Positions 16,978-27,324 of a stretch of DNA of 34,725 nt are shown here, in pieces. The DNA is from Bacteroidota bacterium (lineage in GTDB: Bacteria; Bacteroidota; Ignavibacteria; UBA10030; BY39), in contig JAUXOG010000071.1 of NCBI GenBank assembly GCA_030682385.1, forward strand, positions 1 through 34,725. Direction: 5' to 3'. Below the pieces are notes generated by a model that saw only the letters and a list, made by a program, of their open reading frames with translations, was not told the DNA's origin and searched no databases. The translations under genes and the position numbers were made by a program. The number at the start of each line of letters is the position of its first letter. The first letter of the stretch is position 1.

Positions 16978-19617
16978 ATGCAATTTCAAAAATTTACAAT
17001 AAAATCACAGGAAGCTGTACAAACTGCGCAAGAAATCGCTGCAAGTTACAGCAATCAGGCAATCGAACCCGAACACTTGATAGCGGCGCTCGTTCAAGAT
17101 TCTGAAGGCGTTGTTGTTTCCATTCTTCATAAAATTGGTACCAACTTAAACTACATCAAAATAAAAATTAATGAATCGATTGAGAAACTTCCAAAAATTA
17201 CTGGCGCGGGAGCCGGCAACCAATATATAAGTTCCACTCTTTCACAACTTTTTGAATTTGCTTTAAAAGAAGCTCAGCAATTAAAAGACGACTATGTAAG
17301 TACGGAACATTTACTTTTAGGTATTTTGGAAGCGAAGCAATCAACCGCAGCCAAGATTTTACAAAGTCAAGGTGTTACAAAAGAAGAAATTTACAAAGCG
17401 CTAAAAGATATACGCGGGACACAGCGCGTAACCGACCAAACTCCTGAAGAAAAATACCAGCCATTGCAACGCTTTGGTCGCGATTTAAACGAACTTGCAC
17501 AAAAAGGAAAACTCGATCCTGTAATTGGAAGGGACGAAGAAATCCGACGTGTGCTGCAAGTGCTATCGCGCCGAACCAAAAATAATCCTGTGTTAATTGG
17601 TGAACCCGGTGTAGGAAAAACTGCAATCGCTGAAGGAATTGCAACACGCATTGTGCAAGGCGATGTTCCCGAAAGTTTAAAGTCGAAAAGAATTGTGGCG
17701 TTGGACTTAGGGGCGCTTGTAGCGGGAACAAGTTTTCGCGGGCAGTTTGAAGAACGCCTGAAAGCTGTTTTAAAAGAAGTAACCGATTCGGACGGCGAAA
17801 TTATTTTATTTATTGATGAACTTCATACGCTTGTAGGTGCGGGGGCGGCGCAGGGCGCTGTTGATGCGGCTAATATGTTGAAGCCGGCATTAGCAAAAGG
17901 CGATTTGCACGCAATCGGCGCTACAACTATTGATGAGTATCGCAAGCATATCGAAAAAGATGCGGCTCTTGAACGGCGCTTCCAGCCTGTGCTGATTAAC
18001 GAACCAAGCATCGAAGAAACAATTTCGATTTTGCGCGGACTTAAAGAGCGGTATGAAGTTCATCACGGCGTCCGGATTACTGACGGCGCCTTGATAAGTG
18101 CTGCTGAGTTGAGCCACCGGTATATCAGCGACCGCTTTTTACCCGACAAAGCCATTGATTTGATTGATGAGGCAGCTTCCAAACTTCGTATCGAAATAGA
18201 TTCGTTGCCCGAAGAACTCGACGAAGTTGAACGTAAAATCAAACATTTAGAAATCGAACACGAAGCTATTAAACGGGAGTTAATTGATTATTCAAATGAA
18301 TTGAAAAAAGAAAGCATCGAAGAACGACTCAATCAAATAGAAAAAGAAATTGCTGAAATAAACGTAAAGAGTTTAGAATTAAAAGCCCATTGGCAGAACG
18401 AGAAAAACCTGATTCATTCGATTCGAAAGATGAAGGAAGATATAAAAAATGCCAAGCAGGAAATCGAGATACGCGAACGCGATGGCGACTTGGCACGAGT
18501 TGCCGAGTTAAAATACGGTGTGATAAATTCGTTTGAAAAAGATTTGAAAGCTACTTCGGGAAAATTACAGGAAATTCAAAAAGGAAGAAAAATGCTTCGT
18601 GAAGAAGTTGATTCGGAAGATATTGCACAGGTGGTTGCGAAGTGGACAGGAATTCCTGTTACTCGCCTGGTTGAAGGCGAGCGGCAAAAGTTATTGCATT
18701 TAGAAAATAGTTTGCACCAAAGAGTTGTCGGGCAGGAAGAAGCGGTGCGGGCAGTGAGTGAAGCAATCCGAAGAAGTAGAGCAGGTTTGCAGGACGAGAA
18801 GAAGCCAATCGGTTCGTTTATTTTTTTAGGAACAACAGGTGTTGGAAAAACGGAACTTGCACGCGCATTGGCAGAAGTATTATTCAACGACGAGAACGCA
18901 CTTGTCCGTATTGATATGAGTGAATATATGGAAAAATTTTCCGTATCCCGTTTAATCGGTGCACCGCCGGGATATGTTGGTTACGAGGAAGGTGGTCAGC
19001 TCACTGAGGCAGTTCGTCGCAAACCTTACTCGGTTGTTCTACTCGATGAAATTGAAAAAGCACATCCCGAAGTTTTTGATGTATTGCTGCAACTGCTCGA
19101 TGACGGACGGCTTACTGACAGCAAAGGGAAGACTGTTAATTTCAAGAATACGATAATAATAATGACTTCAAATATCGGAACGCCGTTGATTCAGGATAAT
19201 ATGCACTTATTAAACAGCGAAAGGCGTGACGAGATATTCAGTGAGTTGAAAGCCCAATTATTCGATTTGCTGCGGCAAACAATACGACCTGAATTTATGA
19301 ACCGTATCGATGATATTATACTTTTTAAGCCACTTTCGATTGAAGACATCCGGCGTATTGTCGATATACAACTAAAGCGACTCGAAACGATGATGCAAAA
19401 AAATGGAATTAAACTGATTATCGGAAATGAAGCAAAAGATTGGCTCGCAAAGCTGGGTTATGAACCAAGTTATGGTGCACGACCATTAAAACGAACAATA
19501 CAGAAATATATCGTCAATCATCTTTCCGAAAAAATCTTATCCAACGAAGTTGTTGCCGGCGATACAGTTGAAGTTCGGTTGGATAAACGCGGATTGATTG
19601 AGTTTGTGAAATTGTGA
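16978..19617 (+). CDS. clpB: ATP-dependent disaggregase ClpB
   Basis: ClpB is a hexameric AAA+ machine that pulls proteins out of aggregates together with DnaK. The 879-residue product has an N-terminal double Clp-N domain (about 1-145), AAA-1 with Walker A GEPGVGKT (208-215) and Walker B LFIDELH (277-283), a long coiled-coil middle domain (about 405-535) that binds DnaK and marks it as ClpB rather than ClpA or ClpC, AAA-2 with Walker A GTTGVGKT (618-625) and Walker [12 protein letters not shown], and a C-terminal small domain. GAGG about six bases before ATG 16978 is a good ribosome-binding site. It completes an hsp20-dnaK-clpB stress cluster and meets ettA convergently. Confidence 0.97.
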   Translation: MQFQKFTIKSQEAVQTAQEIAASYSNQAIEPEHLIAALVQDSEGVVVSILHKIGTNLNYIKIKINESIEKLPKITGAGAGNQYISSTLSQLFEFALKEAQQLKDDYVSTEHLLLGILEAKQSTAAKILQSQGVTKEEIYKALKDIRGTQRVTDQTPEEKYQPLQRFGRDLNELAQKGKLDPVIGRDEEIRRVLQVLSRRTKNNPVLIGEPGVGKTAIAEGIATRIVQGDVPESLKSKRIVALDLGALVAGTSFRGQFEERLKAVLKEVTDSDGEIILFIDELHTLVGAGAAQGAVDAANMLKPALAKGDLHAIGATTIDEYRKHIEKDAALERRFQPVLINEPSIEETISILRGLKERYEVHHGVRITDGALISAAELSHRYISDRFLPDKAIDLIDEAASKLRIEIDSLPEELDEVERKIKHLEIEHEAIKRELIDYSNELKKESIEERLNQIEKEIAEINVKSLELKAHWQNEKNLIHSIRKMKEDIKNAKQEIEIRERDGDLARVAELKYGVINSFEKDLKATSGKLQEIQKGRKMLREEVDSEDIAQVVAKWTGIPVTRLVEGERQKLLHLENSLHQRVVGQEEAVRAVSEAIRRSRAGLQDEKKPIGSFIFLGTTGVGKTELARALAEVLFNDENALVRIDMSEYMEKFSVSRLIGAPPGYVGYEEGGQLTEAVRRKPYSVVLLDEIEKAHPEVFDVLLQLLDDGRLTDSKGKTVNFKNTIIIMTSNIGTPLIQDNMHLLNSERRDEIFSELKAQLFDLLRQTIRPEFMNRIDDIILFKPLSIEDIRRIVDIQLKRLETMMQKNGIKLIIGNEAKDWLAKLGYEPSYGARPLKRTIQKYIVNHLSEKILSNEVVAGDTVEVRLDKRGLIEFVKL

Positions 19618-19629
19618 GATTGAAAAGAA

Positions 19630-21303
19630 TCAACCTCGAAACATTTTTTTATACTTAATCCGGTGCGGTCGGTCAGTTTCGATTCCTAAAATTTTCTTTC
19701 TGTGTTCTTCATACTCGGTGTAATTACCATCAAACCAAATAGCTTTGCTATCCCCCTCGAAGGCAAGTATGTGTGTTGCTACTCGGTCGAGGAACCAACG
19801 ATCGTGAGATATAATTACTGCACAACCGGCGAAGTTCATTAGTGCTTCTTCAAGCGCCCGAAGCGTGTTAACATCGAGATCGTTAGTTGGTTCGTCGAGT
19901 AATAAAACGTTTGCACCTTCTCGTAAAACTTTTGCAAGATGCACACGGTTTCGCTCGCCGCCTGAAAGTGCGCCTGTCGGTTTTTGCTGATCTGTTCCGC
20001 TGAAGTTGAACCTTGCAACATAAGCCCGCGAGTTCACCTCGCGGTTACCTAACATTATCAAATCTTCACCGCCGGAAATTTCCTGCCAAATTGTTTTTTG
20101 CGGATCGAGCGGACGATTTTGATCGACATACGCAAGTTTAACTGTATCACCAAGTATAATTGTGCCGGCATCAGGTTTTTCTGGTCCGGTAATCATGCGA
20201 AATAGTGTAGTTTTACCTGCCCCGTTCGGACCTATAATTCCGATAATACCGCCTGCGGGTAAACTAAAGTTCAGGTCTTCATAAAGAATAATATCGCCAA
20301 ACGCTTTGACGACATTTTCAGCACGAATGACGATGTCGCCCAAACGTGGTCCGGGTGGTATGTAAATTTCGATATCTTCATTACGTTTGTCGCTATCTTC
20401 GGTAAGCATTTTTTCGTAAGCTGCAATCCGTGCTTTGCTTTTTGCGTGACGACCTTTGGGATTTAACCTTATCCAATCCAATTCCCGTTGCAATACTTTT
20501 TGTCTTTTTGATTCTTGTTTTTCTTCAACAGATAACCGTGCCTTCTTTTGTTCAAGCCACGATGTGTAATTTCCTTGGAAGGGAATCCCTTCGCCGCGGT
20601 CAAGTTCAAGAATCCATCCGGCAACATTATCAAGAAAATAACGATCGTGAGTAACGGCTATAACAGTTCCTTTATACTGCGAGAGATGCTGCTCAAGCCA
20701 TCCAACCGATTCTGCGTCAAGGTGATTTGTCGGTTCGTCAAGCAACAAAACATCAGGTTCTTGAAGCAGGAGCCGGCATAATGCAGCACGTCGCCTCTCG
20801 CCGCCTGATATAACAGAAACTAAAGTTTCACCCGGCGGGCATCGCAGTGCATCCATTGCTTGCTCAAGTTTGCTGTCGATGTCCCAAGCGCTGATATGAT
20901 CGATTTTTTCCTGAAGCATCGCTTGTTTTTCAAGTAACGCATCGAAATCAACATCCGGTTCTGAAAACATTGCATTGACAGCTTCGAATTCCTTCAATAA
21001 ATTGACTGATTCCTGTGCCCCTTCTTCAACAATTTCTTTCACGGTTTTATTCGGGTCCAACTCAGGTTCCTGTGAAAGGTACCCGAATGTTATTCCTTTT
21101 TGAGCGGTAATCTCTCCGAGATAATCTTTATCGACACCGGCGATGATTCGAAGAAGCGTACTTTTCCCGGAACCGTTCAAGCCTAACACACCGATCTTCG
21201 CACCATAAAAGAAAGATAGATATATATCCTTTAAAACCTGCTTGTTGGGTTTGTGAACCTTCCCAACACCAATCATCGAAAAAATTATTTTATTATCAGT
21301 CAT
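19630..21303 (-). CDS. ettA: Energy-dependent translational throttle protein EttA (ABC-F)
   Basis: EttA is a soluble ABC-F ATPase that binds the ribosomal E site and adjusts the first peptide-bond step to the ATP/ADP ratio. The 557-residue length is close to the Escherichia coli protein (555). It has two ABC domains. The first has Walker A GLNGSGKST (41-49), signature ISGGERRR (165-172) and LLDEPTNHLD (187-196). A charged linker with EEKQESKRQKVLQRELDWIR follows, then the second domain with GPNGAGKTT, SGGERNRVHLAKVL and LLDEPTNDLD. No membrane segment is present. It lies downstream of tRNA-Pro on the same strand, beyond a terminator. Confidence 0.95.
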   Translation of the reverse strand: MTDNKIIFSMIGVGKVHKPNKQVLKDIYLSFFYGAKIGVLGLNGSGKSTLLRIIAGVDKDYLGEITAQKGITFGYLSQEPELDPNKTVKEIVEEGAQESVNLLKEFEAVNAMFSEPDVDFDALLEKQAMLQEKIDHISAWDIDSKLEQAMDALRCPPGETLVSVISGGERRRAALCRLLLQEPDVLLLDEPTNHLDAESVGWLEQHLSQYKGTVIAVTHDRYFLDNVAGWILELDRGEGIPFQGNYTSWLEQKKARLSVEEKQESKRQKVLQRELDWIRLNPKGRHAKSKARIAAYEKMLTEDSDKRNEDIEIYIPPGPRLGDIVIRAENVVKAFGDIILYEDLNFSLPAGGIIGIIGPNGAGKTTLFRMITGPEKPDAGTIILGDTVKLAYVDQNRPLDPQKTIWQEISGGEDLIMLGNREVNSRAYVARFNFSGTDQQKPTGALSGGERNRVHLAKVLREGANVLLLDEPTNDLDVNTLRALEEALMNFAGCAVIISHDRWFLDRVATHILAFEGDSKAIWFDGNYTEYEEHRKKILGIETDRPHRIKYKKMFRG

Positions 21304-21333
21304 AGAAAAATTTAATATTGTAAATGGATTAAA

Positions 21334-21361
21334 TAAAAAAGGTCGAAAAAAATTTCGACCT
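21334..21361 (-). terminator. Intrinsic terminator of tRNA-Pro
   Basis: A 9-bp perfect stem (AGGTCGAAA at 21340-21348 and TTTCGACCT at 21353-21361) with an AAAA loop on the plus strand becomes, on the minus strand, a hairpin followed by TTTTTTATTT. It sits nine bases after the tRNA 3' end. Confidence 0.8.
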
Positions 21362-21369
21362 AATTATTG

Positions 21370-21444
21370 TCGGGGTGAGAGGATTCGAACCTCCGACTTC
21401 TTGGTCCCAAACCAAGCGCTCTAACCGGGCTAAGCCACACCCCG
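21370..21444 (-). tRNA. tRNA-Pro (anticodon TGG)
   Basis: On the minus strand the sequence folds into a full cloverleaf. The acceptor stem is CGGGGTG/CACCCCG, the D arm GCTT/GAGC, the anticodon stem CTTGG/CCAAG with loop TTTGGGA (anticodon TGG, reading CCA and wobbling to other CCN codons), and the T arm GGAGG-TTCGAAT-CCTCT. The discriminator base is A. The 3' CCA is not encoded and must be added by a nucleotidyltransferase. Confidence 0.97.
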
Positions 21445-21556
21445 ATAATTAATTAATTTTTTTAATGATATGAATATACGAAAGTATCTATTAACTTGCA
21501 ATTTGCCGAAAATACAATTAATTTCAGTAGAAATATTTCCCACATAATTATATAAT

Positions 21557-21928
21557 ATGAAACATACTACAATACTTTTTGTTGATGACGACGCAGATAT
21601 TCGCCGGGCTGTATCCGATGGTTTAACCGAAAAAGGTTACAAAGTTATTACTGCCGATGGCGGTTTAACAGCTCTGAATTTGCTTGAAACTATTATACCA
21701 AATTTAATTATCACCGATCTAAGAATGGAACCGATGAACGGTTTCGATTTTTACCAAACGGTGAAAAACAATAAGAAATTTCAAGATATTCCTTGCTTCT
21801 TCCTGACAGCGATTAGCGACCCGCTCGCCGAAAAATACAGCCATGATTTAGGAGTTGACTCGTATCTGATTAAACCAATTGACCTTGATGAGTTGGACTT
21901 AGTAATCCGTACAAAGTTAAAAATTTGA
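21557..21928 (+). CDS. Single-domain response regulator (CheY-like)
   Basis: The 123-residue protein is one receiver domain with no output domain. Acidic residues D10-D12, phospho-acceptor D54 in LIITDLRMEPMNGFDF, a threonine near residue 83 (FFLTAIS) and the lysine in YLIKPIDL are all in place. It is the first gene of a tight plus-strand run. The next gene, starting 24 bases later, encodes a membrane protein with a DHp-like domain, its likely interaction partner. It probably passes a signal by protein contact rather than by DNA binding. Confidence 0.93.
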   Translation: MKHTTILFVDDDADIRRAVSDGLTEKGYKVITADGGLTALNLLETIIPNLIITDLRMEPMNGFDFYQTVKNNKKFQDIPCFFLTAISDPLAEKYSHDLGVDSYLIKPIDLDELDLVIRTKLKI

Positions 21929-21952
21929 AGATAGAAATTGAGAGAGAATGAA

Positions 21953-22495
21953 ATGCAAATTTTCAAAAATAAATTGTTTGAAAAGATAAAAACTTTTGTA
22001 AATAAGTACCCGTTAATTATCGCAGCAGTCATAATTTATGCTTATTATCTACTTACTTCTGTAAATTTTTTTGAGAACCATAATACAAAAAAAGGGTTCC
22101 TTGATTATGTTTTACAGTTCGATTCATTGTTTTTTATGTGGTTAGCCACAGCGGCGTATGTGCAAATTCAAAAACTACGCACCGATAAACATAGTAACAC
22201 TATGCGGAACTTTCAATTGGAGAAGCAGTTGGAATTTCAACAAATCCATACAAAAGTAGTAAACGAAATTTCTGCTCTGTTGCAGGACAATGTGAATAAT
22301 CCGCTTGCCGTTATTTCGATTACTACAAAAGAAATTCGCAGGAAGTTCGAATCGGATACAGAAATAATCCGCTGGCTCGATCGAATTGATTCTTCGATGC
22401 AAAGAATTCATAATACTATACGCGATATTCAACTCTACGAAACTCAAAAATTACTTGAAGAATCAAACCCGAACTTATCAAAGACGGAAAAGTAA
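21953..22495 (+). CDS. Membrane protein with a degenerate HisKA (DHp)-like domain
   Basis: The 180-residue protein has two hydrophobic segments (about 20-37 and 58-70), a connecting coiled coil, and a C-terminal helix pair that resembles the dimerisation domain of histidine kinases. The LLQDNVNNPLAVISITTKEI stretch aligns with the usual AHEINNPLAII motif, but Asp 112 stands where the phospho-accepting His should be. There is no HATPase domain. I chose ATG 21953; a TTG at 21938 would add five residues. It is encoded between a lone receiver and an outer-membrane protein, so it may be a receiver-binding scaffold or pseudokinase. This reading is inferred from the motif alignment. Confidence 0.65.
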   Translation: MQIFKNKLFEKIKTFVNKYPLIIAAVIIYAYYLLTSVNFFENHNTKKGFLDYVLQFDSLFFMWLATAAYVQIQKLRTDKHSNTMRNFQLEKQLEFQQIHTKVVNEISALLQDNVNNPLAVISITTKEIRRKFESDTEIIRWLDRIDSSMQRIHNTIRDIQLYETQKLLEESNPNLSKTEK

Positions 22496-22496
22496 A

Positions 22497-25208
22497 TTGT
22501 TTCCATTTTTAAAAAATGTAAACATGCTAATTTTCTTTTTTGGATGTTGCTTTTTCACTCAAACAATTTTCCCACAACAAAAACATATTTTACTTTCTGA
22601 ATATCGTAAAACCGATCTGCAAAACAATGGTAAATTGAAAGTCGGGCTCGTATTGAGCGGTGGCGGTGCACGAAGTTTGGCACAAATCGGAGTTCTCAAA
22701 GTTTTTGAAAAGTACAATATTCCTATCAACCTGATTGTTGGCAACAGTATGGGAGCGATCGTTGGCGGGTTATACTCTGCCGGCTATTCTGCTGCTGATT
22801 TGGAAAGTATCGTCCTCTCTACCAATTGGTCAGAAATCCTTTCGCTTACCGACGAAACGAAAAGAACCGAACTTTTTATCGATCAAAAACAGTCAAAAGA
22901 CAGGGGCTTCTTAATTATCCGGTTCAACGGACTCGAACCTATTATTCCATCTGCAGTTTCCGGTGGTCAAAGGGTTACAAATTTTTTGAACAAACTTGCT
23001 CTTCAAGCTCTTTATCATCCGCAACCGAGTTTTGATGATTTAAAAATTCCGTTTCGAGCAGTTGCCGCCGATATAATATCGGGCAAGCGATTCATCTTTA
23101 ATAAGGGATCCCTCTCTGAAGCGATGCGTGCAAGTGTAGGTGTACCGCTGATGTTTTATCCGTTGGAAAAAGATTCTCTAGCGTTGATAGACGGAGGTGT
23201 TGTTACTAATATTCCTGTTGATGTTGCAAAAGATGAAAACTGCAACGTTGTTCTCGTGGTGAATTCAACCAGCGAATTAATAAATTTAGAGAAACACGCT
23301 GCACCCTGGGAAGTTGCCGATCAAATAATTACGATTATGATGCAAAACTCCAATCAGGAACAAATGGCGTTGGCTGATATAATACTCAAACCGGAAATCG
23401 GAAATCAATTATCATCCGATTTTAGCGACGTAAAATATCTGATAAAAGCGGGAGAGGAAATTGCTGAAAAAAATATCCAATCAATTCTATCTTTAATCGA
23501 AGGAAAAAATACAAACAATATTACTGATGAAGGATTTATATTTACAAATGTTGCGTTCGATTTCGTGGGCGATTCCATACCGGTAGAAACTAAAAACAAA
23601 ATCATAGCGAGTAAAAACAACGAGAGAGTTACGCAAAAGGAATTATTGGAAGATATTAACATTATCTCTTCCTTAAAAATATTTCAAGAGGTTCATGTCG
23701 AAATCGTTGATGATTCTATGTTTCACCGTATTACTTACAAAACCAAATATTATCCGTTTGTAAAAAAAATAATATATTCCGGTAATGTAAATTTTGAAAA
23801 CACGGAAATTGATTTCACCTTTTCCGGATTATTGGGCAAGCGTTTTAATACAGGAAAATTTAATTTAGCTCGTGATCAACTACTTCATAAATATCGATCA
23901 AAAGGGTTTAGTCTCGCCCGAATTGAGTCGATGGAAGTAGATAGTGAAAATGAATTATTATCATTCATAATTAATGAAGGGGTCGTTAACCAAATTCAAT
24001 TTATAGGTAACACTCATATCGCAGAATATGTTTTAAGAAGGGAATTCCCTCTAAAAAACGGAGATGTATTCCAGATAACTGCAGCAGAAAAGGGAATTTC
24101 AAATTTGAGCAGCCTTGGTTTGTTTGAGTATGTTTTGCTGGAAATTCAAAACGATGATAAACTAAATCCAATCATTGTTATAAAAGTGAAGGAAAGAGCA
24201 ACCGATATTATAAAGTTAGGTGTGAATGCGAACGATGAACGCTGGTTAATTTTTAACATCGATTTACGTGATGCTAATTTTCGAGGACACGGCGAAGAAC
24301 TTGGAATCAATTTTTTAGTAAGTAACCGGAACAGGGTTGCCGAATTCGATTATAAAGTCCGGAGAATTTTCCACAGTTATTTGACTTTTAATTTTAAATT
24401 TTATCATAACTTACAAAATATTTTTACTTATCAAGACGAACTTATTCCTGCATCGACAGATTGGAAACGAGTACAATTTGGTGAATATCGGTTTATTAAA
24501 TACGGAGGTTCGCTGAGCTTCGGCACTCAACTCGAACGGCTCGGAAATATGATGTTGGAGTATAGGCGAGAGGAACACGAAATAACGGAAATCCAAACTG
24601 GAGGTGTTTTTCCCGAAAAATATCCTATCGCGATATTCAAAGTTGCAACTACCATAGATTCAAAAAACCGGATGCCATTTCCGACAGAAGGAATGTTTCT
24701 TTCAATTGCTTATGAGTCGGCAATCAAAGAATTCGGAAGCAAATTCTCGTTTACGAAGTTAACATTGACGTTTGAAAATTACTATACTCTTTTTTCGAAT
24801 CACACATTTCGGCCAAAATTATTTTTTGGAGTAGCCGATGCAACTCTTCCGCTTGCCGAACAGTATTCGTTGGGAGGAATGAATTCATTTTTTGGTTTGA
24901 GGGAGTACGACAGTCGAGGCAGACAAATTTTACTTTTTAGCGGCGAATATCGCCTTCGTTTTCCTTTTAAAATTATTTACGATACATTCTTTTCGTTCAG
25001 GTATGATATGGGAATGATATCAAGTTTACCACAAGAAATTAAGCTTGTCAACATGCGGCACGCAACCGGTTTTCAATTGGGTTTCGATTCACCCGTCGGT
25101 CCCGTATCAGCCGCAATTGGCAGAAGTTTTTATCTCCCCCAAAAAATTAAAGCTCCGCTTGCAAAAGGTCCTTGGCTTGTTTACTTTTCAATAGGTATTG
25201 ATATATAA
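22497..25208 (+). CDS. Patatin-like phospholipase / BamA-type outer-membrane protein
   Basis: This protein of about 903 residues joins a patatin domain to a BamA-like barrel, as in PlpD-type type Vd autotransporters. After a signal peptide come the oxyanion loop SGGGARSLAQIG (54-65), the nucleophile motif GNSMG with Ser 84, and the DGG dyad aspartate at 232. One or more POTRA-like regions follow (about 390-560), then a surface-antigen beta-barrel to the C-terminus ending in alternating hydrophobic strands. I prefer TTG 22497, two bases after the previous stop, because it gives the signal peptide a basic N-region; ATG 22524 is the alternative. It probably releases or displays a lipase outside the cell. 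Confidence 0.88.
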   Translation: MFPFLKNVNMLIFFFGCCFFTQTIFPQQKHILLSEYRKTDLQNNGKLKVGLVLSGGGARSLAQIGVLKVFEKYNIPINLIVGNSMGAIVGGLYSAGYSAADLESIVLSTNWSEILSLTDETKRTELFIDQKQSKDRGFLIIRFNGLEPIIPSAVSGGQRVTNFLNKLALQALYHPQPSFDDLKIPFRAVAADIISGKRFIFNKGSLSEAMRASVGVPLMFYPLEKDSLALIDGGVVTNIPVDVAKDENCNVVLVVNSTSELINLEKHAAPWEVADQIITIMMQNSNQEQMALADIILKPEIGNQLSSDFSDVKYLIKAGEEIAEKNIQSILSLIEGKNTNNITDEGFIFTNVAFDFVGDSIPVETKNKIIASKNNERVTQKELLEDINIISSLKIFQEVHVEIVDDSMFHRITYKTKYYPFVKKIIYSGNVNFENTEIDFTFSGLLGKRFNTGKFNLARDQLLHKYRSKGFSLARIESMEVDSENELLSFIINEGVVNQIQFIGNTHIAEYVLRREFPLKNGDVFQITAAEKGISNLSSLGLFEYVLLEIQNDDKLNPIIVIKVKERATDIIKLGVNANDERWLIFNIDLRDANFRGHGEELGINFLVSNRNRVAEFDYKVRRIFHSYLTFNFKFYHNLQNIFTYQDELIPASTDWKRVQFGEYRFIKYGGSLSFGTQLERLGNMMLEYRREEHEITEIQTGGVFPEKYPIAIFKVATTIDSKNRMPFPTEGMFLSIAYESAIKEFGSKFSFTKLTLTFENYYTLFSNHTFRPKLFFGVADATLPLAEQYSLGGMNSFFGLREYDSRGRQILLFSGEYRLRFPFKIIYDTFFSFRYDMGMISSLPQEIKLVNMRHATGFQLGFDSPVGPVSAAIGRSFYLPQKIKAPLAKGPWLVYFSIGIDI

Positions 25209-25209
25209 T

Positions 25210-27324
25210 ATGACATTTTTAAATCCATTAGTTTTGTTCGGTTTAATCGGGGCTGCAATTCCTCTCATCATTCATTTACTAAATTTACGAAAACTTCGAA
25301 CGATCGAATTCAGCACGCTGACTTTCTTAAAAGAACTTCAGCAAACCAAAATCCGCCGGCTTAAACTAAAGCAAATTTTACTTTTAATTATTCGTACTTT
25401 GATGGTGATTTTAATCGTATTAGCTTTTTCGCGTCCGGCGCTGCGAGGTACTATCTTAGGAGGTATCGGTGCACACTCGTTATCCACCGTGCTGATAATT
25501 TTAGACGACTCGTTCAGCATGATGCCGCAAGATGAGGAGGGGGAACTCTTCAAACAGTCGAAGGAATCAGCTTTAAAAATTTTGGATTTGATGAAAGAAG
25601 GCGATGAAGCTTACATAATTAAACTATCAAATCCGGAATCGGGTGAGTTAGTCCCTTCGAACGATATTGCTATGGTAAAAACAGCGATTCGAGAGAGCCA
25701 AATTTCACAAATTCGAAATCCTATTGAACCGGCTCTCCGCCTTTCGTCAAAAATTTTGAGTAAATCGAAAAATGCAAACAAAGAAATTTACTTCATCAGC
25801 GATTTTCAGAAAACACTTTTTGAGCATCAAGAAAAATCGTTCAATCAGACCCCTTCGCTATTCGGTGAAGATACGAAATTCTTTTTAATCGAAGTTGGGA
25901 AGAAAGAAATTCAAAATGTTGGAATCGATTCAGTGATTGTGCAAACTAAAATATTTGAAAAAAATAAACCGGTTAATCTTACAGCTATTATTAAAAATTA
26001 TGGCAGCATCGAATTAAAAAATGTTGTTGCAAGTTTGTATTTCGACGGAGTGAGAGTTGCACAAAGCAGTCTCGACCTCAATACGATGGGGACGGCATCG
26101 GCGAATTTTTCTGCAATTCCAAAACGAACAGGTTTTTTAAAGGGGTATGTTGAACTTGAAACCGATGCTTTAGAATTTGATAACAGAAGATTTTTTACAA
26201 TCAATGTTCCTGAGAAAATCAGCGTAACATTTATCTCGAATCCCGACGAATCTCGATTTGTGAAGTTAGCTTTAACTGCAACTGCCGCCGAAAATTCTAA
26301 TTTACTTTTCGAGATTAACGAATTTCTGCCATCACGCTTTCCGGTAGTAGATTTGAAAAAAGCGGATGTTTTAATTGTTTCGAATTTCACAAATATTTCA
26401 CAATCGGATGTTCAACGTATCAAATTATTTGTTGAACAGGGGAAAGGGTTAATTTTATTTGCACCTGAAAATGCCCAAATACAGAATTTTAACGGACTTT
26501 TAACTGTCTTGAGTATTCCATTCGTCGAAAGTATTGGAACTGCTAATTTTACATTCAAGGAATTAGATTTCGATCACCCTGTTTTCGAAGGAATATTTAT
26601 GAAAGATAAAAAAGAGAAAGAACAACGAATTGATTCACCCGAAATTAATACATTTGCTAAACGTCAAACAGGCAGGGAGGGGCATTCGATTATCTCGATG
26701 AGTAATGGAAATCCATTTCTTACGGAACACAAGTTCGGTAACGGAACTGTCTTGTTATACTCAATTTCTCCAAAACTATCCTGGTCGAATTTTCCACTTA
26801 AAGGAATTTTTGCGCCAATCATTTATCGTTCTGTGCATTATACTGCTGCCAATGAAAAGCTTGGTGAGTCCGTAATCGTCGGAAAGGAGATCAGTATAAA
26901 ATTAAGCGGTAATAGAACTGCGTCCGTAAAATGGAAATTAATTTCCCCGGATGCGAGCGAAGAAATTATCAGCACGTTACAAGAAAAAGGTAGCGGCAGC
27001 GATGTTTTGCACTTAGGTAAACTTACAAAATCGGGTATATACGAGTTAACATCCGGCGCCAGCACCGAAGCTTTGGTTGCTGTAAATGTTGATAAAGCAG
27101 AATCGGATTTAAGGAAGATTCCCAAAGAGGAGATGTCGGAATATTTTCAACGGTACAATATTCAGGAATCAAATATTGTTTCCATAACTACTAATGAGAA
27201 AATTCAAGAGACAGTGTTGGCATCCCGATTTGGTGTGGAGCTTTGGAAGTATGCTGTCATTCTCGTGTTATTCCTCGCACTTCTCGAAATGTTTATTGCA
27301 TACGATCGTAGAAAAGAAAAATAA
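25210..27324 (+). CDS. BatA-like membrane protein with von Willebrand A domain
   Basis: The 704-residue protein begins with the BatA N-terminal signature: two transmembrane helices (about 5-24 and 55-75) around LHLLNLRKLRTIEFSTLTFL-like residues. A von Willebrand A domain follows, whose metal-binding motif LDDSFSM (D99-x-S101-x-S103) is intact. A long extracytoplasmic region resembling glutamine-amidotransferase-like and CARDB folds follows, and a C-terminal helix (about 675-693) ends in DRRKEK. Relatives act in Bat (aerotolerance/stress) systems, but no MoxR ATPase lies in the window. ATG 25210 is one base after the patatin gene; hflX overlaps its stop by one base. Confidence 0.85.
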   Translation: MTFLNPLVLFGLIGAAIPLIIHLLNLRKLRTIEFSTLTFLKELQQTKIRRLKLKQILLLIIRTLMVILIVLAFSRPALRGTILGGIGAHSLSTVLIILDDSFSMMPQDEEGELFKQSKESALKILDLMKEGDEAYIIKLSNPESGELVPSNDIAMVKTAIRESQISQIRNPIEPALRLSSKILSKSKNANKEIYFISDFQKTLFEHQEKSFNQTPSLFGEDTKFFLIEVGKKEIQNVGIDSVIVQTKIFEKNKPVNLTAIIKNYGSIELKNVVASLYFDGVRVAQSSLDLNTMGTASANFSAIPKRTGFLKGYVELETDALEFDNRRFFTINVPEKISVTFISNPDESRFVKLALTATAAENSNLLFEINEFLPSRFPVVDLKKADVLIVSNFTNISQSDVQRIKLFVEQGKGLILFAPENAQIQNFNGLLTVLSIPFVESIGTANFTFKELDFDHPVFEGIFMKDKKEKEQRIDSPEINTFAKRQTGREGHSIISMSNGNPFLTEHKFGNGTVLLYSISPKLSWSNFPLKGIFAPIIYRSVHYTAANEKLGESVIVGKEISIKLSGNRTASVKWKLISPDASEEIISTLQEKGSGSDVLHLGKLTKSGIYELTSGASTEALVAVNVDKAESDLRKIPKEEMSEYFQRYNIQESNIVSITTNEKIQETVLASRFGVELWKYAVILVLFLALLEMFIAYDRRKEK

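Noticed and set aside
22386-22496. Upstream extension of the patatin gene into the preceding gene
   Set aside because: It would overlap the DHp-like gene by 110 bases and bury the signal peptide; TTG 22497 or ATG 22524 fits better.
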